A stretch of 61,647 nucleotides of DNA from Rachicladosporium sp. CCFEE 5018 (Eukaryota; Ascomycota; Dothideomycetes; Cladosporiales; Cladosporiaceae), in contig KZ111151.1 in assembly GCA_002077045.2 (NCBI GenBank), positions 1,207,438 through 1,269,084 of the forward strand. The letters run 5' to 3'. The position numbers and the translations under genes are program-made. The notes below the pieces were generated by a model that ran no database searches, was not told the DNA's origin, and worked only from the letters and a program-made list of their open reading frames with translations. Shown here one piece after another: positions 1 through 10,877 of the stretch (within the stretch, counting starts at the first letter, position 1; each line of letters starts with the position of its first letter).

Positions 1-737
1 GAGGGAGAGGGCGCATCTGAGCGACATGAATCAAGCCATAGTGTGGTGACGGAGCCTGATCAGACTGGTTGCGACGAGTGATGTGATCATGAAATTGGCT
101 ATAGCGGCGTGATAGCATGTATAGAACAGAAATGAATCTGCATCTCCGAAACATTGAAACGCGGGAGATGCTCATATCCGCTTTGCCGTGACAGTGAAGC
201 AGTGTGCTAGTACATCCGGAAGCGGTTCATACAGCCGTGATGTGGCAGTGACCCATAAACTTCCCTCACGTTCGATGGTCCCCAATGTGGCACCAGTGAG
301 TGTGCTGACTGAAGCATAGGAGCACTTTGGGAGTTTCAGAGAAGCGAGTACCGGTATACCTCAGTAAAAGGTTCATTCGTCCCATTACCACTCTGCTCCC
401 AATCCCAGCTTCGTCATTACCAAGGAAAGCCTCACTCACTCGGTCTATCTTACTCACTCGGTTCCGAGTACTCACTCGCGCTACACCACTCGCCCTGTCT
501 CTCTCTCACTCACTCGGATTCGTTTACTTGCACTTAGTCGCACTGTAATTGATTCGCACTCACCTACCTAGTCTCATCCACTCGGTCTTCTCACTCACTC
601 GGCTTCGGCCTTATCCGCTCACTCGGGCCTACTCACTCATTCTCACGCATTTGCGGACTCATTCTAGTCGCGCTCACTCACCCATTCTCACTCGCCCACC
701 CATCCTAACTCATCCGTCCATCGCCTTTCCCTCACAC
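1..737. other. Non-coding flank with no recognisable gene
   Basis: Short open frames here have no recognisable domain or intron structure. The second half is a simple-sequence tract, listed separately, that directly follows the 3' end of the minus-strand Tfc6-like gene and probably overlaps its 3' untranslated region. Confidence 0.5.
427..720. repeat. Degenerate CACTCACTCGG-type tandem repeat
   Basis: The plus strand carries at least eight imperfect copies of a CACTCACTCGG or CACTCG core at irregular spacing. All are strand-biased: C and T rich on the plus strand, G and A rich on the other. The copies are too diverged to be a clean minisatellite. Open frames crossing it translate to Thr/His/Ser/Leu-rich nonsense, so it is not coding. 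Confidence 0.6.
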
Positions 738-2924
738 TCACCCCGGCACCAAATCCTCAACCCTCACCAAACCATCTCCACACCCTGCCGCCGCCCAGCC
801 CCCACACTTGACATTAGGGTTCCAGCTCAACGCCGTAACAGCCGTCTCCTCCTCATAAAGCGTATGCACAGTCGGGTTCCCGCTCGCGCCTTTCTCGCCC
901 TCATACGCGCGCCGTGGATGAAAGTCCCTCACTACATCTTCGACTTTATACCCGTCTGTGAAGCGGCTTAGTCCATGCACTCCGATCGGGTTCGAGGGGT
1001 CGGAGATCTCAGCGGGGGTAGCGCGACGATATTCGTGCGAGAACCACGTTTGATGCACTGGTTTTATCTTCGGGCGGCGGATCCGCGCCATGGGGTTAAG
1101 AGCTATGACATCGCCTTTCGTCGTGCCCCAGAGAATGGACGGATAGCAGGGTGAGGTTGCTAAAGCCGTGCCGGCTGCTTTGCCGCGGCCTAGGTTGACC
1201 GAGGTGAAGAAGCGGCGTATTGCGAGGGCTTTCGGCGTGAGGCTCTCGTCTAGCGTGATCGCAGCCTGGCTGAACTCGTGCCAAGCTATGAGGTCTACGG
1301 TCGTGCGGCTGCGTTGCGCGAGAACTGTGGCTTCGTGCGAGGAGGGCCGCAGAGAGGAGAGGTCTGTTAGGCGTGGGAAGCCGTCTGTGGAGGATGTGAG
1401 GATCAGAGAGGGGTGGGAGGGGTAGCAAGAGGTGAGGGCTAGGATGTAGCCCGTGGCGATGCGGGTGTTGAGCTCCGGACGGAGTGGGACATCGAGGTCT
1501 AGAGACAGGGCCGAGGGGATGGAGAAGATTGCCACGCAGCCGTTCGCTGTGGAGGCCGCGAGGCGGGTGCTAGAGAGCCAGCTGAGGGCTGTGAAGAGCG
1601 TGTTTGGGGGATGGGCTGTAAATGCGACGGAGTCGATGCGGAGGTAAGTCGTCGTTGTCGATTTGCGAGGGACTGTAATGTCCAAGACGCGCAAGCCGCC
1701 GTCGGCCCAGACGCCCGCAAGGAGACCGAGACTGCGTGTCTTCTTCGTCTCTATTGGTTTGCGAGACGATGGACACCACTTCAGAGCTTTCGCGTCGCCC
1801 CAGTCTGTGCAGAGAACAGTGCTCAGGAGCGGTGCAGTGTCGTGTCGCATGCGACCTTCGTTATCGGTCGCAAATTGCCAGATCTGTATACTTGCTGGGC
1901 TTGCGGGACGCGGTACATACGCTGACGCTGCATTACTGGCGCCGACTTGTATCTCTGGCAGAGTCGACGTTGCAAGGTACTGATAGTCATCGTCTTGATT
2001 CGGCGCCCACTCGAGGCACCTTACACGAGCACCTAAGTTCAATACGAAGCCTGATCGTCTGGGCTTAGAATCTTGCGAGTGATCTGATATCGCGGTCCAT
2101 CCATCGTCTAGTGACACGGACAGATGCGTTGCTAACTTGTTCAGGTTGGGCTTGTTTACAGGCCCCATCAGGAAAGCTCGATCAGGTGCATCACGCACCA
2201 GGTCGTACACCGTTGCCTCTTTGAGATTGATCTGGGTGAAAGCTTGCCTGTCTTGGAGCTGCTCTCGACCGCCTTGCTGGAGGTACCACTTCCAGCCTAC
2301 GTCCATCTCGCGTTGCCGCCCTTCACCGCCTTGCCAGTAGCTCTGATGGAAGCCTCCTTTGCCGTTGGCGTCCGGCTCGCGAAGTCCTGGCAATGGACCT
2401 TCTTGATCCCACTTGTCACAGGCGACCTTGACACGCGCCCAGTCATCAGGATCTCGCCCGAAGAGAAGCTCGATAGTCAGCTGCTTCTTGACGGATCTGT
2501 GATTGTGATCTGGTAGTCCGCGATTGAAGGATGAGTTCCCCGGATCATTGATTCGTTTGTGCCCTCCCTTCGTTCGCAGAGGCGCCTTTTCGTCGGCTGC
2601 CATGACTGAGGCGTCTCCGTAGTCACTGACGATTGAAATGCTGTCATCGAGTTCCTGTTCGCCCACATCGCTACCGACGTCATGCAAGATTTCGTCTTCG
2701 TCTTCGACGCCGGACATGGCATCGTCGTCTTCATCTTCGACCACACTCCCGTTCGCATCGTCGACTACCTCCTCAGCAATGAAATCATCAGCACTGTCGG
2801 AGTCGTTGTTGCGAGCGGGAGGCGACAGCGCCGGTTCGGCATCTTGCAGCTCAGGAATGCCTTCAAACGCGTCAACAGTATAGTGCTTGCGTGGTGTTGC
2901 GCGCGCAGATGAGCGCCGAGTCAT
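738..2924 (-). CDS. tfc6: TFIIIC subunit Tfc6-like WD-repeat protein
   Basis: One uninterrupted frame of 728 residues with no intron. The N-terminus is basic (MTRRSSARATPRK), followed by an acidic stretch rich in Asp/Glu/Ser (about residues 40-110), as in nuclear proteins. The rest has weak WD-type beta-propeller blades, for example short segments ending in IQIW, GLRVLD and LVRVED. The overall plan and the C-terminal pattern ETAVTALSWNPN...GDGLVRVEDL match what I know of fungal Tfc6, the counterpart of human GTF3C2. That subunit belongs to the TFIIIC complex, which recognises B-boxes of tRNA genes for RNA polymerase III. The start is the first Met and leaves a short divergent promoter shared with the GatA gene. 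The assignment rests on remembered family features; another nuclear WD protein is the alternative. Confidence 0.65.
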   Translation of the reverse strand: MTRRSSARATPRKHYTVDAFEGIPELQDAEPALSPPARNNDSDSADDFIAEEVVDDANGSVVEDEDDDAMSGVEDEDEILHDVGSDVGEQELDDSISIVSDYGDASVMAADEKAPLRTKGGHKRINDPGNSSFNRGLPDHNHRSVKKQLTIELLFGRDPDDWARVKVACDKWDQEGPLPGLREPDANGKGGFHQSYWQGGEGRQREMDVGWKWYLQQGGREQLQDRQAFTQINLKEATVYDLVRDAPDRAFLMGPVNKPNLNKLATHLSVSLDDGWTAISDHSQDSKPRRSGFVLNLGARVRCLEWAPNQDDDYQYLATSTLPEIQVGASNAASAYVPRPASPASIQIWQFATDNEGRMRHDTAPLLSTVLCTDWGDAKALKWCPSSRKPIETKKTRSLGLLAGVWADGGLRVLDITVPRKSTTTTYLRIDSVAFTAHPPNTLFTALSWLSSTRLAASTANGCVAIFSIPSALSLDLDVPLRPELNTRIATGYILALTSCYPSHPSLILTSSTDGFPRLTDLSSLRPSSHEATVLAQRSRTTVDLIAWHEFSQAAITLDESLTPKALAIRRFFTSVNLGRGKAAGTALATSPCYPSILWGTTKGDVIALNPMARIRRPKIKPVHQTWFSHEYRRATPAEISDPSNPIGVHGLSRFTDGYKVEDVVRDFHPRRAYEGEKGASGNPTVHTLYEEETAVTALSWNPNVKCGGWAAAGCGDGLVRVEDLVPG

Positions 2925-3151
2925 GTTGGCGACAGTTGGTGAAGAGATGACAGGTACTTAGCTTGGTGACGGGTGACAAGATTGGGTGAGCTGAGTGGCA
3001 ACACTCTTCGCTCGTCAAGGTCCAAGCCTGACTGAGTGGACCTTGCCCAGGCTCAGGCTGCCCACATGCCCTTCACACTGTCCACTTCGAGGCCGATCGA
3101 CTCTATGTCGGTTTATGAAGCCTAGAGAAGACCTACTGTGGGAACATTGGA
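2925..3151. promoter_or_regulatory. Divergent promoter between Tfc6-like and GatA genes
   Basis: A 227-bp interval separates two start codons on opposite strands, so both promoters must lie in it unless one 5' leader is spliced. No clear TATA box was seen. Co-expression of the two genes is possible but not shown. Confidence 0.4.
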
Positions 3152-4803
3152 GTGAAACTCGGGGGTGACCTCCGGCGAGGCTTGGCATCATTGACGCGAC
3201 TTCACCAGAGCGTTGGCTGCGAGACAGATGGGTTCTTACACTACGGAGACAATGTCATGCTCGGAGTGCGCTGTCGGACAGGCCTCTTGCGGCTGTCGAG
3301 TACTGCACTGGTCAGGCGTCATGTGAATCATGCATTACTGCCTGCTGGGCGCACTGCATCTTTCCATTGTTCCACGCGAGTTGGGGAAGACGGCATCAAA
3401 GGTGAGAGCACCCAAGACTAATGTGCCCGGAAATTCGTCGCTAAGCAGTATCCATAGGCGCCCTTGTGGGCAGACGCATAGCGATCAAGGACAACATCGT
3501 CACCGCAGACCAGCCAACAACAGCCTCCTCCCGGATCCTCGAGGGCTACACATCCCCCTTCGATGCCACCGTAGTCACACAGCTGCGCCATGCCGGCGCA
3601 GTCATCAGTAGCAAAGTAAGTCTCGATGAGTTCGGCATGGGCTCGCACTCCCAGACTGCCTACGAGGGAGCTGTCGGTAGTTCGTTTACGCGTAACGGCG
3701 AAGCTCTGTCACCCGGCGGAAGCAGCGGCGGGAGTGCCATGGCAGTGGCGGACAAGTCAGCATGGGCAGCGCTGGGAACTGATACTGGAGGGAGCGTGAG
3801 GCTGCCAGCTGCTTACTGCGGTGTTGTGGGTTTCAAGCCGAGCTATGGCAGGCTGTCACGTTGGGGTGTCATACAGTATGCCAACTCGCTAGACACAGTG
3901 GGCGTGCTGGCCAACAGCGTGGCGGATGTGGAGAGCATGTATCAGCAGCTTGACCACCACGATGCTAGGGATCCGACCAGTCTGCCGGCCACAGTGCGTA
4001 AGCGAATGACGATCAGCAAAACCGCGCAGCCAGCGCCGCTCCGCGTCGGCGTTCCACTTGAGTACAACATCTCCGAGCTCACATCAGCAGTCCGCGACAC
4101 CTGGATCTCTACTCTCTCCACTCTCCAATCTGCCGGACACACCCTTGTCCCAGTCTCCCTTCCCACCACCCGCCAAGCCCTGAGTGCTTACTACGTCCTT
4201 GCCCCAGCTGAAGCCAGCTCAAATCTCGCCAAGTACGACGGCATCCGCTACGGCCGCAGAACACCCGGCAGCGATGCCTCGCCTGCCGAAGGCTTGCCAC
4301 TATTCGCCAAGACACGCGGTGAAGGCTTCGGTGAAGAAGTACGACGACGCATCCTGCTCGGCGCGTATGCGCTGAGCTCGGAGGCGATCGACAATTATTT
4401 CATCCAGGCGCAGAAAGTGCGACGGTTGGTACAGCGGGATTTCGATAGGGTGTTCAGTACGAAGAATCCGTTGATTGAGCATGCAGCGACTCCTGAGGCA
4501 GACGGTGCGGTAGGCGTTGATGTTCTGATCACCCCTACTGCGCCGACTCTGCCACCCACGATTGCGGAGCTCAAGCAGCAGACATCGGTGGAGAGCTATA
4601 TGCTCGACGTGTTCACCGTACCTGCCAGTCTTGCGGGGTTGCCGGCTATCAGCGTGCCTATACCTTTGTCGGCTGCCCTACGCGAAAGTATAGACACGCA
4701 GGACATAAGAAGCGTCGGCATACAGATCTTGGGACAATTTGGCGCAGATGGTGTAGTGTTGCCTGCGGCTAAGATGCTGGAGGGCCTATACGCCACAGCC
4801 TAA
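3152..4803 (+). CDS. HER2: Glutamyl-tRNA(Gln) amidotransferase subunit A, mitochondrial
   Basis: Exons 3152-3401 and 3458-4803, with a 56-nt intron. The splice joins K-G-A-L-V-G-R-R-I-A-I-K-D-N in frame, about 531 residues. The amidase-signature triad is visible: Lys in AIKDN, the cis-Ser in GGSSGGSAM and the nucleophile Ser in GTDTGGSVRLPAA. This is GatA (Her2 in yeast) of the GatFAB/GatCAB complex, which makes Gln-tRNA(Gln) in mitochondria by amidating misacylated Glu-tRNA(Gln), using ammonia from glutamine. The N-terminal exon is basic and could be a mitochondrial presequence, but it is poorly conserved-looking. The start at 3152 is therefore uncertain and a further upstream intron is possible. 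The gene is convergent with the PHD-finger gene downstream. Confidence 0.9.
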
Positions 4804-5161
4804 TACCTCCTCATTCTCTCTCTACCCTCCATCTTACATGTGCGCCATTCACGTGCGCTGTGAATGTGGTTACACTTACGTCTAGGCTTGCGAGCTTTCG
4901 ATGATTCGAATCGTCCCGACACTCGGTCACCCAACGTCCTGTGAGGATTCGGCGAACTCCAAGCAGCGCATGCGATCTCCCCGGACGTGACTTTACGACT
5001 CGTGCTGCTACGCTTTGCCCTTCAGTACAGCCCAGTACACTGCGCGCTCATCGAGCGCGAGCTTCCCTGCAGCGCCACTCCCCTGTTCTCGTCCGCGATG
5101 CGACAAAACCACAGCCGACGGGCATTTGTCGCGCGAATAGGGCATTGCTGATCTTGCTGTC
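4804..5161. other. Convergent intergenic spacer
   Basis: The 3' ends of the GatA and PHD-finger genes face each other here. I see no gene or conserved element. Confidence 0.5.
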
Positions 5162-6573
5162 TCATCGCTGAGCCCCGGCGCTAGTAGCTTCATTCTCTGC
5201 TCCCGTCCCAGCTTGATACAGATGCGTGAAGACTCCCCGCGAACTCTCGTCATCTACCAAAAAGTGCAAGTCCTCGCTCTCGGGCGGTAGTGTGGACATG
5301 AAGCCCTGGCCCGGGCGAGGGTAGTGCGATGGGTGGGTGTCTGAGCCGTAGCCATCGTCGTCATCGTCGTTCATGTCGTGGATGATCATGCTGGATTGCT
5401 GAGGTGGTGGAGCACTCGGCTGGAATACTGGCGGTTTGGGCTTTGGGCCGATAGCTGTACTGGGTGCTGTAGCTGGGTGTCCGTGGCTATTCGTATCGGT
5501 TGATATGGTGGTCGGAGTTGAGACTGCTTTCGCCACGAAGCTGGGCTCGAAGACAGGCAGGTCAGGTCGCAGCGATGTCGCCTTCGTGAGTAGCGTGACC
5601 AGTAGTCCCGGAGGTAGACTGGAGAAGTACTTTTGGCGCTGCCCATTAGATCAGTATTGATGCCCACTCAGACCACACCTTCACGACTCACCTCCACACT
5701 CCCAACCCCTGGCGCAGCCACAAACCCCTCCACCATCACCTCCTCCACAGGCTCAATCCTCTCCCTCTCACAGACCCTGCAGAACCACTCCCTCTCAACC
5801 TCCTCAATCACCTCCTGCGCAATAGGCGGCTTATGGCACCACCGATGATAAGGCGTGTTGCAGCCGTCACAGAATACTATCATGTTTCCGGCTGGGCTCA
5901 CGCCTCTCAAACAGAGCTTGCACACCGCGGACTCGGGGTTCTTGCGGGAGGCTGGTTTCCGGCGTTTGTAGATTGGTTGGGTCGTGGGCGAAGGCGCAGG
6001 AGGCGGGATATAGGTGGTGGGCTTGGAGATTGTGCGGCCGGATTTTGTGAGAGTTGTTGTTGGGGTGGCGATCTCGGAGTCGGAGGTAGAGGCGGCGTCG
6101 TCGTCTTTGGCGGAGCCGGAGCGGCGTTTACGTTTGCCATTGCGACCTGTGGTCGACTTGGATTTCGTGACGCCGCGGGTCTTGCTACCTCGTGGCCGGC
6201 CGATGGGGCGTTTGGGGGGTGGTCCAAGGAGCTCCGCCGGCATTGATATGGGAGCCGATAGACCAGATGCCATTACATTGGGAGCTGCAATATGTTGTGC
6301 GTGCTGCGGTTTCGGTAGGGTGATGGTTCCGTCCGGTTTCATGGCCATTGGGTTCGCCATTCCGTGACTGCTAATGGACTGTGATTCGTTGCGAGCTGTC
6401 ATGTGCTGCCCATTGGCCACGGTGCCATTGGTGATGTGCTTGCCAATGCCTTCGACTCCTTGATGATCCGCCGGCTGGGCCTCTTCACGGTCTTCTGCTG
6501 TCACAATATCCTTGTCACTAGCTGGGAGCACATCCTCTACAGTGTTCATATCGCGTGGTGGGGTGATGGTCAT
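5162..6573 (-). CDS. PHD-finger, AT-hook-like nuclear protein
   Basis: Two exons (6573-5692 and 5638-5162) with a 53-nt intron give 452 residues. The first exon has a basic AT-hook-like patch around residues 120-150 (core GRPRG, then KRKRR) and a PHD finger at about 218-268 with ligands C218, C221, C235, C238, H243, C246, C265 and C268. After the splice comes a conserved-looking helix (YFSSLPPGLLVTLL, then Ala/Arg/Pro-rich residues), then an Asp-rich tail (MNDDDDDGYG). PHD fingers read histone H3 tails, so a chromatin role is likely; no enzymatic domain is visible. This is the only complete copy: the second copy downstream loses its 3' part at the N gap. It is divergent from the GNAT gene. 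Confidence 0.8.
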
Positions 6574-7040
6574 GCCGTACAGAGCTCATGCATGTTGTGG
6601 TACCTGCCACTTTACTCGTGCACTTCTCATGAAATGTGCACCAATGTGCCAGGGCTGTCTCGATCTAAAACTTTGTGCCAAGTCCTGCACTGCTTCCATG
6701 AAGCATCTTGAGCACCGGAATCGCGTTCACTTCCACGAATAGATAGCACGAGCTGACTAAGCCATGATCTCGTGGAAGCACCATTGAACGCATGAAATTT
6801 ATCATGCCCACTCAGAGCTAGCAAACGAATCTATCAATTCGCCGATCCGGCCTCGGACTTCAATGAATATAGCAGACATCACATCTACGGAGACGGACTA
6901 GCATCGGACTAACTTCATGTTCAACCCGATGACTCAATGTGACGAGTCACGATCAACCGTCTAATACCGAAGAGGAGACTTCTTTTCGCGCCTGCGAGTA
7001 CTTTGTACAACGACACGATAGCTATCTCGTTCCAGCAACA
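6574..7040. promoter_or_regulatory. Divergent promoter between PHD and GNAT genes
   Basis: A 467-bp interval between start codons on opposite strands, repeated at 11887-12353 in copy B. An in-frame upstream Met at 6939 exists for the GNAT frame but is judged to be leader. No specific factor site is claimed. Confidence 0.4.
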
Positions 7041-7748
7041 ATGCCCATATCAATTCTCCCAGCGGAGGAAGCAGACATCCCCACCATCGTCCGCCTGCAA
7101 CTAGCCGCTTTCGCCTCGCATCCTCGCATCCCCATGCAATGGCCGCGAGGCTACACACCAGATCTCTACGCCTACAAAGAGATAGGTGATCGAGGCGACT
7201 TCCAGGATGCTGCTAATCACTATTGGAAAGCCATTGATGCCGAGTCCAGAGCGATGGTGGCGTGTGCGGACTGGAGCTTCCACCTTAGTCAAGCTGCCGA
7301 GCAATTTGACGGGATTAATGAACGGAGTGGTCCGCCAGATGACTGGCCAGAGGGAGGTAATTGGGAGTTGAAGCGATTCTATCGTCTCAATACCCGGAGG
7401 ATGATCAGGGATTATATCGGCAAGGAGCCGTATATTAGTTCGTCAAGTTCAATACTTTGAATGGAGGCCACTCGCTAACAGGATACAGTGCTGAACGTTT
7501 TAACTGTGCTGCCAGAGCATCAGGGGCGAGGAGCTGGCAAGAAGCTGCTAACGTGGGGTGTCGAAGAGGCCGACAAGCTGCATGTATCCATGTGCCTCGA
7601 ATCCACGCCGGCAGGTCTCGCGCTGTACAAGCAGATGGGCTTCGTGGTGCGAGAAGTCGTTGCTGCTAACATGCATGACTTTGGGTGGAAGGAGCCATAT
7701 GACGAGGAAGCCGCGCATCGGATCTTCATGGTTCGTGAGGCGAGATGA
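7041..7748 (+). CDS. GNAT-family N-acetyltransferase
   Basis: Exons 7041-7437 and 7489-7748 with a 51-nt intron; the splice recreates an ATG codon and gives 218 residues. The acetyl-CoA-binding motif A is clear after the splice (VLPEHQGRGAGKKLL, matching Q/RxxGxG/A). Motif B residues follow (CLESTPAGLALYKQMGF). The start MPISILPAEEADIP is typical for this ascomycete subgroup, so it is preferred over an in-frame Met 34 codons upstream. These enzymes move an acetyl group from acetyl-CoA to an amine; the substrate cannot be read from the sequence. An identical second copy lies at 12354-13061. Confidence 0.88.
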
Positions 7749-7892
7749 TTGAACGTTGGGCCAGAGTCAGGGCTTCTGCTAGCATGCAGACCAGCCTGTG
7801 GTGGTCTTTTCTTGAGAGGAATCTCCATCAAGGAACAGTCAAGGTCGTGTGGTAGGATTCATACACAATGTGTCCAGATAGACAGGCATTGC

Positions 7893-9578
7893 TCATCTCC
7901 CATTTCTATTCACTTTGCTTCGATCCACGTCCAATACCCTGCGATTGCGGTGCATGCGTGCCATCTTCCACCGTACGTATAGCATGATAGCGTCCTTGAA
8001 CATTACGAAAAGACATCCGCCGACCAGACTGCGTCCCCACTTTTCCTGGAGTAGACCTTTCGCGCCGGGACGCGGAGAAGATAGGAAGCTGAACCGCGAT
8101 GCGGAGACAGCTGCCACGGTCGTCCATGTTGATGATAGAACACCTCGCAGTACTTCACCGGATACCTCAGCTATCATCGGGAAGACAAGCGCGCCAAGTA
8201 CAGTCTCGGCAATGGCAACTGGAGAAAAGGAGAGTCGACGCTCTCCTTGTGCGTTCTGCTGAGCTTGTGGTACTGGCTGTGCATTCGGTTGTGCTTCCGG
8301 TCCTGGCTGTACTGGAGGACGACCGTCAACGATGTTTGGTGGCGCCGCGGCTGCATCTGGATTTGCTGGCACTGCCTCACCAGGTGGCACTGGGTTCTGT
8401 CCTGCAATGTTGTCGAATTGATCGACATCGCCTTGCCAGTCTTGGAATATGCCACCATCAATACGAACCTCGAAGATGTCGCCATCTTCTTCGTCAGCAG
8501 GTGGAGCGGGAACTACATCGTCGTTCCCTTGCTCTGCTCCTTCGTCGTTCTGCGACGTACCACTGCGAGGTTGTATCTCTTTGAGCCACTGTCGTTCTCT
8601 AGCTGCCCAGACCTTGTCGTAGTATGTGTTGTATGCCACTCGCAAGTATGGCAGCACTGCGAACGCCATACTTGCGGATGGCGGCCATGATGTAAAGTCG
8701 AGTCCTTCATCCGACGCCACAGGCTGTGTAGCGAAGAACAAAACAGGCAATACGGGAATCACTGAATCCGCCAACGTTGTACGTGACAGAATGAGCAGCG
8801 GTGCAATTAGTGGCAGGCCGAAATGTACTCGCCAATGTTTCGAATGCTCAATGCTTCGCGACAGCACCTGCGCCGCGATCTGCTGAATCGGCATGTCAAG
8901 ATCGATCGGAGGAGCGATAAGGCTTGCATACAGAGGCTTAAGGATCCTGTAGCCAGCCTCTGCGCCAAAGATACGGTGTATGGCATGATCGCCAAATCCA
9001 ATACATGCGCTGTGAACCATTTTCGTCACAATGACTGCAGCGCCAGGTAAGATCAAACGTTCGCTCATATGCTCAATCCCTCGAGCAGCATCTACGATGA
9101 TGTCTGTCGGACGTGCAAGCTTGATCTCTGACTTGCATTGTGGGCATAGTATCTCGCCCTTCTTTCGTGTGTTCTTGGGCGACTCCATATCTGCTATCCA
9201 GTCAAGCAGACATTCCTCATGCGCTACGAGAGCGCACGGACACGGATCCCGCCATGGCGATGTCTCAGGCGTATCTTCCGTGGAGTCTGAAAAGCAGATC
9301 CAGCACTTCCTAGCTTCTTCATCGTCCTGCATGGGCTTGCTTGAGGCCAGGCTCGGCTGAGAGGCTTGAGCAGGCTTTGCTTTCTCAGCATTGGAGGCAT
9401 CTGTCGGAGGATCATGTAGCCATAGTGTTTCTGAGTCCTCTGATGTCGCTGAGCGCGTCCGTATCGGGGTTCGTGATTCACTGGAAATGCGGTCTGGTGA
9501 TGCTCGTCGCTGCCGCGGAGGCACTGGGGCCTCGGAGTTCATTGCCCAGGCCTTCGCCTCCTCCGGACCGACCGTCAA
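7893..9578 (-). CDS. RING-CH (RINGv) membrane protein, likely E3 ubiquitin ligase
   Basis: A single 561-residue frame. A C4HC3 RING-CH finger lies at about residues 92-148 (C92, C95, C113, C115, H120, C123, C145, C148), the class found in MARCH ligases and Doa10/Ssm4. After it come several hydrophobic stretches (about 165-195, 250-290, 300-315), a Pro/Gln/Ala-rich acidic linker at about 345-430, then further hydrophobic segments near the C-terminus. That suggests an integral membrane ligase with the finger in the cytosol, acting in membrane-protein ubiquitination. It is much shorter than Doa10, so not its orthologue. A copy with the same translation lies at 13206-14891. Confidence 0.85.
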   Translation of the reverse strand: MTVGPEEAKAWAMNSEAPVPPRQRRASPDRISSESRTPIRTRSATSEDSETLWLHDPPTDASNAEKAKPAQASQPSLASSKPMQDDEEARKCWICFSDSTEDTPETSPWRDPCPCALVAHEECLLDWIADMESPKNTRKKGEILCPQCKSEIKLARPTDIIVDAARGIEHMSERLILPGAAVIVTKMVHSACIGFGDHAIHRIFGAEAGYRILKPLYASLIAPPIDLDMPIQQIAAQVLSRSIEHSKHWRVHFGLPLIAPLLILSRTTLADSVIPVLPVLFFATQPVASDEGLDFTSWPPSASMAFAVLPYLRVAYNTYYDKVWAARERQWLKEIQPRSGTSQNDEGAEQGNDDVVPAPPADEEDGDIFEVRIDGGIFQDWQGDVDQFDNIAGQNPVPPGEAVPANPDAAAAPPNIVDGRPPVQPGPEAQPNAQPVPQAQQNAQGERRLSFSPVAIAETVLGALVFPMIAEVSGEVLRGVLSSTWTTVAAVSASRFSFLSSPRPGAKGLLQEKWGRSLVGGCLFVMFKDAIMLYVRWKMARMHRNRRVLDVDRSKVNRNGR

Positions 9579-9978
9579 CTGTGTGACTCAAGCTAAGAGT
9601 TTGATTGGGAAATCAGGTGCAGAGCGACTCCTGTGCTTCTTGTGGAAGCACTTAGGTAGAGATGGTGTCGACCGTGTTGTCGGTACCTCATGCTTGCCAC
9701 GGAGATGGAAGCCCACGTCACTAGTTGCTTTCGGCCCAACCCGCGACTTTAAAGATTACCTTCAACCTCTGCCACGAAGAAATGACCGCCGTCGAGAGGG
9801 TAGTATACGATCGGATTTGATAGCAGTCAGCAGCTCCCTCCCGGAAATATACACCCAGGATAGGCTGTGGTAGCACAAGCATCTCCATAGGAGCACGAAC
9901 GGCATTGTGAGGAGAGAGTATTCTATCACTAGTGTACAGTCTATCTTCTTAAAGGACGCAGTTTTCGAATCATCCTCG
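9579..9978. other. Intergenic spacer (also at 14892-15291)
   Basis: This is the 5' side of the RING-CH gene and the 3' side of the MFS gene, both on the minus strand. An open plus-strand frame that crosses it is a shadow without domain signal. Confidence 0.5.
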
Positions 9979-10777
9979 TCATCCCATCGCCGGCACCAAC
10001 TTGATCTTCCGTTGACTTAGAAGGAGTGAGCACACTAAGCCCAAGGCACTTGCGGAGATGCCTATTGCGAAGGTCCTTGAGATGGTGTAGGCCACCGTAT
10101 CGATGGTTAGTCGAGTGATCTCAGCATTGCCGCCACTGAGCAGCACGGATTCCGTACCAGCCAGCGCACCCTGTAGCGCTTCCACAGAGGGATGGAAATC
10201 TCCCAGTGCGTGTCGCAGGAACCTGACGCCGAGGTTCTCGAAAAGGGAGCCTGCAATGGACAGAGCGATTGCGATCGTACCGATTTGCGCTACGTTTATG
10301 TAGCCGACGGCATTTGCCTTATCTTCCAGTTCGACGATCGCTGCGACTACTGCGTAGGCATTCTGAAACATCAGGCCGGTGCCGGCTCCAATGAGAATCT
10401 CGTACCCGTAAATCTTCGCGACTGAGGTGTCCGCCCGTATTGTAAACATTAGAGCCGATCCGGTGAGTGCAAGGGCGCTGCCAATGGTGTAGTAAGGAGC
10501 ATAGCGACCGAGCACCGGTAATGATCCACCCGCAACCATCACGAAGAAGATGAACATGATGATGAATGGTAGCAGTCGGACGGCTACCTGCAGTGCTGTG
10601 TCGCCGTGCGTGAACGAGAAGAAGAGTGGGATGTAGTAGAGCGTCGCTGCGTTCGCTGCAGCCGCGCACGAAGTGCAGATGTACAGCAGTACCAGCTCCT
10701 TGGACTTGAGAAAGTGCACTGGAAAGATGCGATCGACCGGAGTGGTGAAGACAGCGAACGCTTGCTGGAGGATAAAA
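9979..10777 (-). CDS. MFS transporter, C-terminal fragment (copy A)
   Basis: Identical to the last 266 codons of the complete transporter at 15292-17109 (from FILQQAFAVF to KLVPAMG). It is cut at its upstream side by the 100-N run. The apparent continuation through the Ns into sequence beyond them is an artefact, because the sequence right of the gap is the PHD gene. It is probably not a separate gene but the end of an overlapping contig. Confidence 0.9.
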
Positions 10778-10877
10778 NNNNNNNNNNNNNNNNNNNNNNN
10801 NNNNNNNNNNNNNNNNNNNNNNNNNNNNNNNNNNNNNNNNNNNNNNNNNNNNNNNNNNNNNNNNNNNNNNNNNNNNN
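10778..10877. other. Assembly gap, exactly 100 N
   Basis: A run of 100 unknown bases sits exactly between the two copies of the direct duplication. The round length is the convention for a gap of unknown size. Confidence 0.99.

Larger units (their letters stand above)
5565..10777. repeat. Direct 5,213-bp duplication, copy A
   Basis: Base for base the same as 10878-16090 (constant offset 5,313) apart from two differences that I found: 5665 C versus 10978 T in the PHD intron, and 5704 A versus 11017 G at a synonymous third position of a Val codon. It holds most of the PHD gene, complete GNAT and RING-CH genes and the 3' part of the MFS gene. The right end stops exactly at the N run, as expected of a contig end. 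Confidence 0.95.

Noticed and set aside
5833..6246. 137-codon Gly/Arg-rich plus-strand frame opposite the PHD gene
   Set aside because: It is the shadow of the PHD-protein exon on the other strand; low-complexity composition and no domain.
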